The notes: generated by a model not told the origin, from the sequence alone. Positions 1 through 8,947 are shown, counted from the stretch's first letter. The stretch is DNA of 46,704 nt from Streptomyces caeruleatus (GCF_001514235.1 NZ_KQ948950.1:26538-73241); one strand, 5' to 3'. Program-made: numbers and translations.

Positions 1-683
1 GTCAGGCGGCCGGAGACATCGAACGGGCCATGCCCCTGCACGAGGCGACCCTCGCCCAGCACAGGCGGGTCCTGGGCGAGACCCATCCAGACACGTTGGT
101 CAGCTGCAACACGCTCGCCTGGGCGTATGCGACGACAGGGAGTCCGAAGCGGGCCGTCCCGCTGTGCGAGAGCGCCCTCGCCCAGCACGAGCGGATCCTG
201 GGCCACACCCACCCGGACACCCTGAACAGCCGCGACACCCTCGCCTACGCCTATGTGACGGCAGGGGACCTGGACCGGGCCGTTCCCCTGTGCGAGAGCA
301 CCCTCGCCCAGCACGAGCGGATCCTGGGCGACACCCACCCGGGCACCCTGAACAGCCGGAACACCCTCGCCTTCGCCTACCGGGCGGCCGGGGACCTCGA
401 ACGGGCTCTTCCCCTGTACGAGGCGGTCCTCGCCCAGCGCGAGCGGATCCTGGGTGACCTCCACCCCGACACCCTGCACAGCCGCGGCCAGCTTGCCTGG
501 GCCTACCTGACGGCAGGGGACCTGGACCGGGCCGTCCCCCTGTGCGAGACCTCCCTCGCGCAGCACGTGCAGGTCCTGGGCGACACCCACCCCGACACCC
601 TGAACAGCCACCATGCCCTCGTGCTCGCCCGCGCCGCCGCCGCTGCCGCTGCCGCTGCCGCGGAACAGGGTGGCATCCCCTAG
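1..683 (+). CDS. TPR-repeat protein, 3' end only
   Basis: The reading frame is open from base 3, so the true start lies upstream of the window. About 227 C-terminal residues are visible. They form five nearly identical 42-residue units, each with a GDLDRAVPLCE helix, LAQHERILGDTHPDTL and NSRNTLAYAY. This is the kinesin-light-chain type of tetratricopeptide repeat (TPR_10/TPR_12). The protein ends in a run of ten alanines and EQGGIP. TPR arrays of this type in Streptomyces usually sit behind an NB-ARC, CHAT or other effector or regulatory N-terminal domain, which cannot be seen here, so the overall function is unknown; the visible part is a protein-protein interaction scaffold. It converges with the SpoIIE gene, whose stop is nine bases away. 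Confidence 0.85.
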   Translation, partial: QAAGDIERAMPLHEATLAQHRRVLGETHPDTLVSCNTLAWAYATTGSPKRAVPLCESALAQHERILGHTHPDTLNSRDTLAYAYVTAGDLDRAVPLCESTLAQHERILGDTHPGTLNSRNTLAFAYRAAGDLERALPLYEAVLAQRERILGDLHPDTLHSRGQLAWAYLTAGDLDRAVPLCETSLAQHVQVLGDTHPDTLNSHHALVLARAAAAAAAAAAEQGGIP

Positions 684-692
684 CCGGGGACC

Positions 693-3233
693 CTAGCCCG
701 GGACCAGACGCTGTTCCGCCCAGATGGTCTTGCCCTTGGTCGTCTGGCGGGTACCCCAGCGCTGGGTCAGCTGGGCCACCAGGAGGAGGCCGCGGCCGCC
801 CTCGTCGTAGGTGCGGGCGCGGCGGAGGTGGGGGGCGGTGGTGCCGCCGTCGGAGACCTCGCAGATGAGGGAGGTGTCGTGGGTGAGGTGGATGAGGCGC
901 AGCTGGATGGGGGGTTCCGCGTGCCGGATGGCGTTGGTGACGAGTTCGCTGACGACGAGTTCGGTGATGAAGGCGGCGTCCTCCAGGCCCCAGGCCTCCA
1001 GCTGGGCCAGGGCGTCCTTGCGGGTCTGGGCGACGGCGGAGGGGTCGTACGGGACGGCCCAGGTGGCGACCTGACTCGTGTCGAGGGCCCGGGTGCGGGC
1101 GATGAGCAGGGCGACGTCGTCGGGTGGGCGGGGCGGGAGGAGGTCGGTGAGGATGCGGTCGCACAGGGCGTTGAGGGTCGGCTCCGGGCCGGTGAGCAGG
1201 TGGCGGAGGCGCAGGACCCCCTCGTCTACGTCGCGGTCGGGGGACTTGATCAGACCGTTGGTGTAGAGGGCGAGCAGGCTGCCCTCCGGCAGGTCGATCT
1301 CGGCCGACTCGAAGGGCAGGCCGCCCAGGCCCAGCGGGGGGCCGGCCGGGAGGTCGACGAGGTCGGCGGTGCCGTCGGGGCTCACCACGGCCGGCAGCGG
1401 ATGCCCGGCCCTGGCCAGGGTGCAGCGCTGGGAGATCGGGTCGTACACGGCGTACAGACAGGTCGCGCCGACCTCACCGCCGGCGTCGGCCTCGGCGGTC
1501 GGCCGGGCGCCCTCCCGGTCGGTGGAGAGGCGGGCGACGAGGTCGTCCAGGTGGGTGAGCAGTTCGTCCGGAGCCAGGTCGATGTCGGCGAGGGTGCGTA
1601 CGGCGGTCCGTAGCCGGCCCATGGTCGCGGAGGCGTGGATGCCGTGGCCGACGATGTCGCCGACGACGAGCGCCACCCGTGCCCCGGACAGCGGGATCAC
1701 GTCGAACCAGTCGCCGCCGACACCGGCGTGCGCGCCCGCCGGGAGATAGCGGGAGGCGACCTCCACCGCCGCCTGCTCGGGCAGCCGCTGGGGCAGCAGG
1801 CTGCGCTGCAGCATCACCGCCGTACCGCGTTCGCGGGTGTAGCGGCGGGCGTTGTCGATGCAGACGGCCGCCCTGGCCGCCAGTTCCTCGGCCAGCACCA
1901 CGTCGTCCTGCTGGAAGACCTGCGGCTGGCGGTGGCGGACGAGGACGGCGACGCCCAGGATGGTGCCGCGGGCCGACAGCGGCACCGCCATCGCCGAGTG
2001 CATGCCGAACTCGCGGACCCGGGAGGCCCGGACCGGGTCGCGGGCCACCAGCGCGGTGATCGCGGGGTGCGTCATCTCGTACACCCTCGCCTGTCCCGAG
2101 CGGAGCGTCTCGACCTGCGGAGAGCCCTCCGGGTACTCGTCCACGGCCCCGAGGGCGACGACCGCCTCCGGCAGGCCCAGGGTCACGGACTGGTGGGCGG
2201 CCCGGCGCAGCGCGAGCGGGCCGGCCGGGGGGCCGGTTCCCGGGAGGGGCTCGTGCGGGTCGTCGAGGGAGGTCAGCAGGTCGACGCTGACGAAGTCGGC
2301 CAGTTCCGGGACCGTCACGTCCGCCAGTTCCTGCGCCGTACGCATCACATCGAGGGTGGTGCCGATCCGCCGGCCGGCCTCGGCGATCAGCTGGAGGCGC
2401 TTGCGGGCCCAGAACTGCTCGGTGATGTCGTGCGCGGTGAGGCAGACGCCCCGCACCTCGCCCGAGGCGTCGCGCAACGCCGAGAGGAAGACCGACCAGG
2501 CGTGCTCGCGGTTCTCACCGGTGGCGCGCAGGAAGTTCTCCTGGTACTCCGGCTCGCCGGTCCGCAGTACCCGCGCCATGGCCGCTTCCGCCCGGTCACC
2601 CGCCAGGTTGTCCACGATCTCGTTGACGCGCAACCCGATCATGTCCCGCTCGGTGAGGGCGACCGAGCGTTCCATGTCCGCGTTGGCGCGGCGCAGGCGG
2701 AGCCGGGTGTCGTAGAGGGCCAGCGCACAGCACGGGGACTGGGCGAAGCTCCAGGTCACGAAGGTGTCGTCGAGCGGCTCGGGCTCCTGCCCGGTCAGGG
2801 CGGAGACCAGCAGCCACTCGCCCGCGCCGACACCGGTGCCGGTTCGGGTTCCGGTTCCGGTTCCGGTTCCGGTTCCGGTTGCGGTTGCGGTTGCGGTTGC
2901 GGTTCCGGTTGCGGTCTCGGGGGTGCGGTGGTGTGCCAGGACCCTGATCTCCAGCCGTCGGCCGTCGCGGTGCCGGACGGCGACGTCGCCGTGCCATCGG
3001 GGCAGCCGTGCGAAGGGGGGCAGCTCCTCGGCGGGGACGGGCTCGGCCAGCAGCTCGGCCGCCGGGTGCCCGACGATCTGGTCGGCCGGGTACCCCAGCA
3101 GCCGTTCCGCTCCCGCGTTCCACCCGGTCACCGTGGAGCGTTCGTCGACCGTGACGCGGGCCGTGAGGGCCTCACCGACCACCTCGTCGAGCGGCCGTGT
3201 CGTCGTCCGGCCGGTGATGACGGGCTCGTCCAT
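693..3233 (-). CDS. PAS/GAF/SpoIIE phosphatase with HATPase_c anti-sigma kinase domain
   Basis: An 846-residue multidomain signalling protein. In order: an N-terminal PAS domain (about 1-150), a second PAS domain (about 155-275), a GAF domain (about 285-450), a PP2C/SpoIIE serine phosphatase (about 480-690) and an RsbW-like HATPase_c domain (about 720-846). The phosphatase metal motifs GGDWFD (near residue 506) and VGDIVGHG are intact. The kinase-like domain keeps its N-box (SELVTNAIRHA) and GRGLLL. Family knowledge: such proteins dephosphorylate anti-anti-sigma factors and can also bind or phosphorylate them, linking a sensed signal to SigB-group sigma factors. A low-complexity Ala/Gly/Thr insertion of about 30 residues, coded by hexamer repeats, interrupts the first PAS domain. 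There is no membrane segment, so it should be cytoplasmic. The Shine-Dalgarno before the ATG is weak. Confidence 0.9.
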   Translation of the reverse strand: MDEPVITGRTTTRPLDEVVGEALTARVTVDERSTVTGWNAGAERLLGYPADQIVGHPAAELLAEPVPAEELPPFARLPRWHGDVAVRHRDGRRLEIRVLAHHRTPETATGTATATATATGTGTGTGTGTRTGTGVGAGEWLLVSALTGQEPEPLDDTFVTWSFAQSPCCALALYDTRLRLRRANADMERSVALTERDMIGLRVNEIVDNLAGDRAEAAMARVLRTGEPEYQENFLRATGENREHAWSVFLSALRDASGEVRGVCLTAHDITEQFWARKRLQLIAEAGRRIGTTLDVMRTAQELADVTVPELADFVSVDLLTSLDDPHEPLPGTGPPAGPLALRRAAHQSVTLGLPEAVVALGAVDEYPEGSPQVETLRSGQARVYEMTHPAITALVARDPVRASRVREFGMHSAMAVPLSARGTILGVAVLVRHRQPQVFQQDDVVLAEELAARAAVCIDNARRYTRERGTAVMLQRSLLPQRLPEQAAVEVASRYLPAGAHAGVGGDWFDVIPLSGARVALVVGDIVGHGIHASATMGRLRTAVRTLADIDLAPDELLTHLDDLVARLSTDREGARPTAEADAGGEVGATCLYAVYDPISQRCTLARAGHPLPAVVSPDGTADLVDLPAGPPLGLGGLPFESAEIDLPEGSLLALYTNGLIKSPDRDVDEGVLRLRHLLTGPEPTLNALCDRILTDLLPPRPPDDVALLIARTRALDTSQVATWAVPYDPSAVAQTRKDALAQLEAWGLEDAAFITELVVSELVTNAIRHAEPPIQLRLIHLTHDTSLICEVSDGGTTAPHLRRARTYDEGGRGLLLVAQLTQRWGTRQTTKGKTIWAEQRLVPG
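2834..2916. repeat. GGTTCC/GGTTGC hexanucleotide repeat inside the SpoIIE gene
   Basis: About 13 consecutive six-base units, mainly GGTTCC and then GGTTGC, in the plus-strand sense. On the coding (minus) strand they read as Ala-Thr and Gly-Thr dipeptides in the first PAS domain. Loss or gain of units keeps the frame. The same GGTTCC unit recurs in the CopC-CopD gene at 13085-13142. Confidence 0.9.
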
Positions 3234-3283
3234 GATCTTTCATCTCGCTTCGGTATCGCGGGGGCCCCGGCACCGCACACGGC

Positions 3284-4096
3284 TCACGCCTCTCCCCCCT
3301 TCCCATCCCCGTTCGTCTGCCCCTGACACCCCGGGCACCACACCGTCGTACGGCCACCCACCCGCGACCGGCGCAGAGCGGCACCGCAGCGCGGGCAGTG
3401 CGGGTCGGGGCTGTCGCGGTGGCCGGTGAGCCACCCAGGGCGTGGGGGGACCCGGCCCGCGGTGACCGCGGGGCGCAGGGTGCGGCGCATCTGGGTGTAG
3501 AGGCGGCGGCGTTCCGGCTCGGTGAGGGTGTTGGCCGGGGCGGCGGGGCGCAGCCTCGCGCGCCACAGGATCTCGTCGGCCAGGAGGTTTCCGAGACCGG
3601 CCAGGACCGACTGGTCGATCAGGACCGCCTTGACGCGGCCGCGGTGCGAGGCGAGCGCGGTCTCGAACTCCGCGCGGTCCACCGTCAGGGCGTCGGGGCC
3701 CTGGTGCGCCAGCAGCCGTTCGACGTCGGAGTCGTCGTGGGCCAGCCAGAGGCCCTGGAGTTTGCGCTGGTCGCGGTAGCGGAGCTGGCGGTCGCGGGCC
3801 AGGGTGAACAGGACCCGGTCGTGGGGTTCGGGCGTGTCGTCCGGGTGGGCGCAGAGCAGCAGGCCGGTCATGCCGAAGTGCAGCGCGAGGGTGGGGCCGC
3901 CGGTGCGGGCCAGCAGCCACTTGCCGTGCCGCCGCGTCCCGGTGATCCGGCGGCCCTCCAGCGCGTCCCGCAGGCCCCGCGCGCTCACCCCGTGCAGGAC
4001 GCCCGGGTCGCGCACGTCGACGCGACGGATGACCCTGCCCTGCGCACAGGACCGGAGCACCTCGCGGAAGCCCTCGACGTCCGGCAGCTCAGGCAT
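3284..4096 (-). CDS. Fpg/Nei-family DNA glycosylase
   Basis: A 270-residue formamidopyrimidine-DNA glycosylase/endonuclease VIII-type base-excision repair enzyme. It begins MPELPDVEG, giving the Pro2 nucleophile and Glu3 after methionine removal. A lysine in RRHGKWLL fits the catalytic beta-hairpin lysine, followed by HFGMTG. The helix-two-turn-helix region (DQSVLAGLGNLLADEILW) and a C-terminal four-cysteine zinc finger (CPRC and CPGC, with the catalytic-type arginine in GGRTTVW) are complete. The enzyme should excise oxidised bases and cleave the resulting abasic site. Divergence within the family prevents a firm choice between MutM and Nei. The SpoIIE gene follows 50 bases downstream on the same strand and may be co-transcribed. 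No clear ribosome binding site precedes the ATG. Confidence 0.93.
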   Translation of the reverse strand: MPELPDVEGFREVLRSCAQGRVIRRVDVRDPGVLHGVSARGLRDALEGRRITGTRRHGKWLLARTGGPTLALHFGMTGLLLCAHPDDTPEPHDRVLFTLARDRQLRYRDQRKLQGLWLAHDDSDVERLLAHQGPDALTVDRAEFETALASHRGRVKAVLIDQSVLAGLGNLLADEILWRARLRPAAPANTLTEPERRRLYTQMRRTLRPAVTAGRVPPRPGWLTGHRDSPDPHCPRCGAALRRSRVGGRTTVWCPGCQGQTNGDGKGGEA

Positions 4097-4160
4097 GGGG
4101 GCCGGTCTTCGGGGCGCGGATGCCGTGCATCTTTACTGTTTGCCCCTTTTGGCGCTATTT

Positions 4161-4200
4161 GCACCTCGCGAGATGCTCGGCCCTCGCGAGGTGCTCGGCC
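4161..4200. repeat. 12-bp inverted repeat built from an 18-bp tandem duplication
   Basis: CTCGCGAGATGCTCGGCC (4165-4182) is followed directly by CTCGCGAGGTGCTCGGCC (4183-4200), with one mismatch. Because CTCGCGAG is itself a palindrome, the pair creates a perfect inverted repeat, GCACCTCGCGAG (4161-4172) and CTCGCGAGGTGC (4183-4194), with a 10-base loop. It lies just past the terD-type stop and about 65 bases upstream of the glycosylase start, so it could act as a terminator or an operator. There is no T-run. Confidence 0.75.
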
Positions 4201-4215
4201 CGGCCGGCCCCCGCG

Positions 4216-5535
4216 TCAGCGCCTCTTGAACTCCACCGGCCCCGCGTTCATCTCCACCGTGCCGTCCGCGTGGAGCACCGGGCGGCGCTCGGTCATCCGA
4301 CCGCTGTAGGCCTCGACGTGGTGGATCGCGGCCCCGTCGGACTCGGTGAAGTCGACCAGGGCGATGGCCACCCAGTAGCGGGTCTTGGTGTTCTCGAAGA
4401 GCGGGACCGTCACGGTCGAGCCGCGGCCGTCGGTGACGACGACCTTCGCGCCGAAGCTGCGGAAGGAGCCGAAGCCGTTGCTGACCGCGGAGTAGGCGCA
4501 GAGCAGGACGTAGCCCTGCTGGTCGGGGCGGACGATACGGAGGGTCTCGCGGCCGGGGACCCGGGCGTCGCCGTCGAGGTGGATGAAGGGACGGTTCTTC
4601 AGCGAGCCGAGGCGCTTGTAGTAGACGACGTCCCCGCCCTTGCCCTTCTTCGCCGAGTCCGGGTCGGCCGCGGGGCGCGACTTCTTCTTCGGCGTGACGA
4701 GGGTGCCGGGCGGCCGCTCGCCGCGTATCGCCTTGGACGCCGGCACGAACAGGGCGTAGAGGTCGAGGTCGGCGCCCCGCCTGCGGCGCTCGTCGCTGCC
4801 GCCGTCCCACTCCAGGGTCGCCGTGACCACCAGCTCGCGGTCCGCCTTGTCCAGGCTCATCGAGACCTGGCCGCCCTTGTCGAGGCTGATCTTGCCGAGC
4901 GGGGGCTTGCGCAGGCTCATGGGCGGTGCGGCGGGGGCCGCCTGAGCCTTCTGAGGCTGCCGCGCGGACTCCTCGGGTACGTCCGGCGCCCCGGGCCCCT
5001 CCTCCGGTTCCGCCTCCGCCTCGGCCACCTCTATGCCGAAGTCGGTGGCGAGGCCGGCCAGCCCGTCGGCGTATCCCTGGCCGATGGCACGCAGCTTCCA
5101 GGCCTCGCCCCTGCGGTAGAGCTCCACCAGGAGTACGGCGCGTTCGCCGTCGGTGAGGGCGGGCGGACGGAAGTGGACGGGGTCCGCGCCGAGTTGGGAG
5201 GCGCGGACCATGACGTCCTGCACCTCGCGGAAGGTGCGGCTCGTGTCGTCGGGGTCGCAACTGCCGACCAGGACCACGCGGTCCACGTCCGCGGGGAGCG
5301 CGGCCGGGTTCATCTCGACACGCTCGGGCCCCTGGGCGTCAGCCGCGACGTGCCGTACGGCACCGGACTCGGCGGACGGCTGGTTGTAGAAGACCAGGTC
5401 GTCGTCGGACCTGACCTTGCCGTCCGCCGCCACCAGCAGGGCACTGAGATCGACGGTGCCGCCCACGGCGTGCAGTTCGGCGAGGAGGGGCCCGGAGCCC
5501 ACCACGGTGTTCCCGCCCTTGCTCAGCTCCGGCAT
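4216..5535 (-). CDS. TerD-family protein with two TerD-like domains
   Basis: A 439-residue protein. Residues 1-165 form a TerD-like domain starting MPELSKGGNT, with the family signature VGSCDPDDTSRTFREVQ. A Pro/Ala/Glu-rich linker (about 166-210) leads to a second, fuller TerD domain (about 215-439), with GQVSMSLDK, GADLDLYALF and a Ca-binding-type acidic pattern, and ending in HHVEAYSGRMTERRPV. TerD proteins are linked to tellurite resistance and general stress, and in Streptomyces to development; they are thought to act as calcium-binding cytosolic proteins. I chose the ATG at 5535 because a GAGGGG Shine-Dalgarno precedes it and the product then begins in the conserved domain. The frame stays open to 5694, but that extension is arginine-rich and not domain-like. 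Confidence 0.88.
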   Translation of the reverse strand: MPELSKGGNTVVGSGPLLAELHAVGGTVDLSALLVAADGKVRSDDDLVFYNQPSAESGAVRHVAADAQGPERVEMNPAALPADVDRVVLVGSCDPDDTSRTFREVQDVMVRASQLGADPVHFRPPALTDGERAVLLVELYRRGEAWKLRAIGQGYADGLAGLATDFGIEVAEAEAEPEEGPGAPDVPEESARQPQKAQAAPAAPPMSLRKPPLGKISLDKGGQVSMSLDKADRELVVTATLEWDGGSDERRRRGADLDLYALFVPASKAIRGERPPGTLVTPKKKSRPAADPDSAKKGKGGDVVYYKRLGSLKNRPFIHLDGDARVPGRETLRIVRPDQQGYVLLCAYSAVSNGFGSFRSFGAKVVVTDGRGSTVTVPLFENTKTRYWVAIALVDFTESDGAAIHHVEAYSGRMTERRPVLHADGTVEMNAGPVEFKRR

Positions 5536-5560
5536 GCCGCCCCCGCCCCTCGAACGCCCC

Positions 5561-7588
5561 CTACGAAATGTCCTCCCACCCTGCCACTCGGCGCGGCTCC
5601 CGCACCACCGCCGTCTCCCCCGCCGCGACGCTGACCGCCCCCGGCACCGGCCTGCCCGTGAGCAGTTCGGTGGCGTCCGACGCGACCGCGACATGGGCGG
5701 GTCGGTCGGTGTGGTTGATCAGGAAGAGGTAGTCGGCCTCCGGGCCGCGCCGCAGGACCGCCTCGACGCCCTCCGGGGTGCCGCGCACCGGCTCGACTCC
5801 CGCCTCCGCGCGGATACGGTCCATCAGCGCGGCCAGCGTGTCCGGATCCGGCAGCGTGGCGAGGTACCAGGTCACGCCGGTGCCGTGCGCGTTGCGGGTC
5901 ACCGCCGGGACACCCCTCAGCGGGCCGGAGGTGTACGCCGTGACCGACTCGGCCCCGGCGAGGCGCACCCGCTCCGACCACAGGGTCCCGGCGCCGCCGT
6001 CGCTCAGACCCACCGACTCGCCCGGCAGCAGCGGGAACAGCTCGTCGGTGCGCACGCCGAGCGCCTCCCGGAACGCGCCCGGGTAACCGCCCAGCCGGAC
6101 ATGGCAGTTCTCGTCGACCGCGCCGCTGTGGAACCCGACGGCCAGGGTGCCGCCGCGCTCGGCGAAACCGGTGAGGTTGGCCGCGCCCTCGTCGTCCACC
6201 AGGTAGAGGCTCGGGGCCAGGACCAGCCGGTATGCCGACAGGTCGGCGTCGGGACGTACGAAGTCCACGGCGACGCCCGCGCGCCACAACGGCTCGTACC
6301 AGGAACGGACCAGGTCGTGGAAGCGGAGCTCACCGCTCGGCTGGGAGGGGAGTTCCATCGCCCAGCGGGCGTTCCAGTCCCAGACGATCGCCACCTCGGC
6401 CGTGCCGACACTGCCGCGCACCTCGGCGAGCGCCCGCAGGTCCGCGCCCAGTCGGACGACGTCCCGCCAGATCTGGCTGTCCGTGCCCGCGTGCGGAAGC
6501 ATCGCCGAGTGCCACTGCTCGGCGCCCGCCTTGGCCGCCCGCCACTGGAAGTAGGCGATGCCGTCCGCACCGCGCGCCACATGGGCGAGCGCGTTGCGCC
6601 GCAACTCCCCCGGCCCCTTCGCCCGGTTCACCGGCTGCCAGTTCACCGCACCGGTCGAGTGCTCCATCAGCAGCCAGGGGCCGCCCGCGAGGGAGCGGAC
6701 CAGGTCGCCGCTGAGCGCGAGGTCGATCTGCGACTCGGGGTCGGCGGACTGGAGGTAGTGGTCGTTGGAGACGATGTCCAGCTTCGGGGCCCAGCGCCAG
6801 TAGTCGAGGGCGTCGAAGTTGAACATCGCCATGAAGTTGGTGGTGGCGGGGATGTCCGGGGCCGCCTCCAGCAGCACCTCGCGCTCCGCCTCGTACAGCG
6901 ACAGCAGCTCGTCGCTGCAGAAGCGGCGCCAGTCCAGCTGGTGGGTGGGGTTCGGGACGGCGCCGGTGGGGCGGGGCGGGATGATCTCGTCCCAGTCGTA
7001 GTACCACTGGCTCCAGAAACGGGTGCCCCAGGCGTCGTTGAGGGCGGTCAGGTCATCGGCGTACCGCCTGCGCAGCCAGCGGCGGAACGCGGCCGCGCTC
7101 TCGTCGCAGTAGCACTCGGCGTTGTGGCAGCCGTACTCGTTGTGGACGTGCCACATCGCCACCGCCGGATGGCCCGCGTACCGCCGGGCGATCTCCCCCG
7201 CCATCCGCAGCGCCGCCTCGCGGTACGCCGGGCTGCTCGGGCAGAACGTCTGACGGCTGCCGTACGACAGCCCCCGGCCGTCCTTGTCGACGGGCAGTGC
7301 CTCGGGGTGGGCCCTGAAGAACCACGCCGGGGGCGCCGCCGTCGGGGTCGCGAGGTCGGCCGCGATGCCGTGGGTGTGCAGCAGTTCGAGGACGCGGTCG
7401 AGGAGGGAGAAGTCGTACGCGCCCTCCTTGGGCTCCAGCAGCGCCCAGGAGAAGATGCCGACGCTGACCATGGTGACCCCGGCCTCGCGCATCAGGCGCA
7501 TGTCCTCGGCCCAGACCTCCTCGGGCCACTGCTCGGGGTTGTAGTCGCCGCCGTAGGCGATGCCGGGGACGGAGAGTTCGCGCTTCAC
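5561..7588 (-). CDS. GH42 beta-galactosidase
   Basis: A 675-residue glycoside hydrolase family 42 enzyme with the usual three parts: a TIM barrel (1 to about 390), a trimerisation/Rossmann-like domain (about 395-610) and a small C-terminal beta domain. The acid/base glutamate is in WHVHNEYG (near residue 151) and the nucleophile in LLMEHSTGAVNWQ (near 309). The cysteines of the structural zinc site are present (QTFCP and GCHNAECYCD). There is no signal peptide, so it acts in the cytoplasm on imported galactosides. The start is GTG at 7588, with a GGAGGTG Shine-Dalgarno and a four-base GTGA overlap with the upstream GH36 gene, which implies translational coupling. It is the last gene of the sugar operon. 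Confidence 0.95.
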   Translation of the reverse strand: MKRELSVPGIAYGGDYNPEQWPEEVWAEDMRLMREAGVTMVSVGIFSWALLEPKEGAYDFSLLDRVLELLHTHGIAADLATPTAAPPAWFFRAHPEALPVDKDGRGLSYGSRQTFCPSSPAYREAALRMAGEIARRYAGHPAVAMWHVHNEYGCHNAECYCDESAAAFRRWLRRRYADDLTALNDAWGTRFWSQWYYDWDEIIPPRPTGAVPNPTHQLDWRRFCSDELLSLYEAEREVLLEAAPDIPATTNFMAMFNFDALDYWRWAPKLDIVSNDHYLQSADPESQIDLALSGDLVRSLAGGPWLLMEHSTGAVNWQPVNRAKGPGELRRNALAHVARGADGIAYFQWRAAKAGAEQWHSAMLPHAGTDSQIWRDVVRLGADLRALAEVRGSVGTAEVAIVWDWNARWAMELPSQPSGELRFHDLVRSWYEPLWRAGVAVDFVRPDADLSAYRLVLAPSLYLVDDEGAANLTGFAERGGTLAVGFHSGAVDENCHVRLGGYPGAFREALGVRTDELFPLLPGESVGLSDGGAGTLWSERVRLAGAESVTAYTSGPLRGVPAVTRNAHGTGVTWYLATLPDPDTLAALMDRIRAEAGVEPVRGTPEGVEAVLRRGPEADYLFLINHTDRPAHVAVASDATELLTGRPVPGAVSVAAGETAVVREPRRVAGWEDIS

Positions 7589-8901
7589 CGGGCACCTCCG
7601 CCGAGGAGACGGCGGGTGGTGGTCACGCCCCACTCGTCCAGGGACAGCAGCCGGTCGCTGGAGGCCATCAGACCGCCGGTCGCCTCGACGTGCGCGGCCC
7701 ACTGCTCCCGGGTCTCGACGGCCGGGCGGGCCATCAGACAGTCCGGGTCGTTGATCCAGAGCCGGCCGTGCTGCCATTGCCGTCCGGCACCCGTGAACTC
7801 GGCGGCGTCCTGGCCGGGCTGGCTGTAGTCGTCGGCCTCGGGACGGCGGTGCGGTGCCGTGTCGGGGCTGACCCGCATCGCGTCGAACAGGCCGATCGAC
7901 GCGAGCAGGGGTGCGCCGCAGCCCAGCAGGTAGGCGTCCTGGCCGATCGCCTCACGGATCAGCTCGATCCCGGAGCGGTACGCCGTCAGCGCGTCCGCCT
8001 CCGCGTCGTGCCGTACGCCGTCCAGGGCGCCCGCGTAGAGGAAGTCCACCTTGAAGTAGTCGTAGCCCTCGGCGCGCAGCGTCCGGAAGACCTCCGTCAG
8101 ATACGCCGCCGCCTCGGGGTGCGTGGTGTCCAGGACGCGCAGGTCGTGGCCCCAGTTGCGGCCGGCGTGGGTGAAGCCGCCGTCCTCGTCCCGGACCAGC
8201 CACTCGGGGTGCTCGGCGGCCAGGTCGCTCGCCGGGTCGACCAGGAACGGCGCCGTCCAGATGCCGGCGCGGCGGCCCCTCGCCCTGATCGCGTCCGCGA
8301 TGCCCGCGCGGGAGCGGAAGCGGCCGGAGAGGGTGAGCCAGTCGCCGAGGGCCTTCTGGTAGCCGTCGTCGATCTGGACGACGTCGATGGGCAGGTCGAG
8401 GGTGTCCATCGCACGGAGGTTCTCGTGGATGTCGTCCTCGGTGACGGCGGTGAAGTACTCGTACCAGGAGCACCAGACGGTGGGCGCCGGGCCGGGGGCG
8501 GGCAGCTGGAGGCTGTCGGCCCAGTCTCCGAGCACCGACTGGACGGTGGCGCCCGTCCACTCCTTCACCGGGCCGTCGGCGCTGACCTCCGCGACCGCGC
8601 CGTCCGTCACGGTCAGCCGGATCGACGGCACCTCACGCGTCGGGTCGACGGCCGCCCACAGCCGGACCGGCGAGCCGTGACCGGGGTCGAGCGCCAGCAG
8701 GCCCTCGCCCTGGAAGGTGTCCTCGGGGGCGGTGACGCCGGGCCGGTAACAGACCGTCGCCCAGTTGTCGTTCGTCGGGCGGTACGGCTTGTCACCGAGG
8801 GCGTAGGAGCCGCTGGGGCTCCAGGACTGCCAGCCCTCCTCGTGGACGCGGGCGTTGGCCGGGTCCACGGGCACGGAGGCGACGGGGGTGAAGGGGTGCA
8901 C
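7585..8901 (-). CDS. GH36-type alpha-galactosidase
   Basis: A 438-residue clan GH-D enzyme. The barrel carries GWQSWSPSG near the N-terminus, WCSWYEYF, QIDDGYQ, the catalytic nucleophile aspartate in YFKVDFLYAG (near residue 285) and the acid/base aspartate in MRVSPDTAP (near 347). It is shorter than classical 700-residue GH36 enzymes, lacking most of the N-terminal beta-supersandwich, and resembles the compact bacterial forms. No signal peptide is present. I prefer the GTG at 8901 because GAAAGAG lies six bases before it; an in-frame TTG at 8916 has no ribosome binding site. Its stop overlaps the GH42 start. Likely role: release of alpha-linked galactose from melibiose- or raffinose-type oligosaccharides brought in by the adjacent transporter. 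Confidence 0.9.
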   Translation of the reverse strand: MHPFTPVASVPVDPANARVHEEGWQSWSPSGSYALGDKPYRPTNDNWATVCYRPGVTAPEDTFQGEGLLALDPGHGSPVRLWAAVDPTREVPSIRLTVTDGAVAEVSADGPVKEWTGATVQSVLGDWADSLQLPAPGPAPTVWCSWYEYFTAVTEDDIHENLRAMDTLDLPIDVVQIDDGYQKALGDWLTLSGRFRSRAGIADAIRARGRRAGIWTAPFLVDPASDLAAEHPEWLVRDEDGGFTHAGRNWGHDLRVLDTTHPEAAAYLTEVFRTLRAEGYDYFKVDFLYAGALDGVRHDAEADALTAYRSGIELIREAIGQDAYLLGCGAPLLASIGLFDAMRVSPDTAPHRRPEADDYSQPGQDAAEFTGAGRQWQHGRLWINDPDCLMARPAVETREQWAAHVEATGGLMASSDRLLSLDEWGVTTTRRLLGGGAR

Positions 8902-8947
8902 GGGTGTCTCTTTCAAGAAAGGGGCCGTCAGCCCTTGTTGACGCGGA

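Noticed and set aside
4216..5535. Complete tellurite-resistance operon
   Set aside because: Only one TerD-type gene is present; terA, terB, terC and terE are not adjacent.
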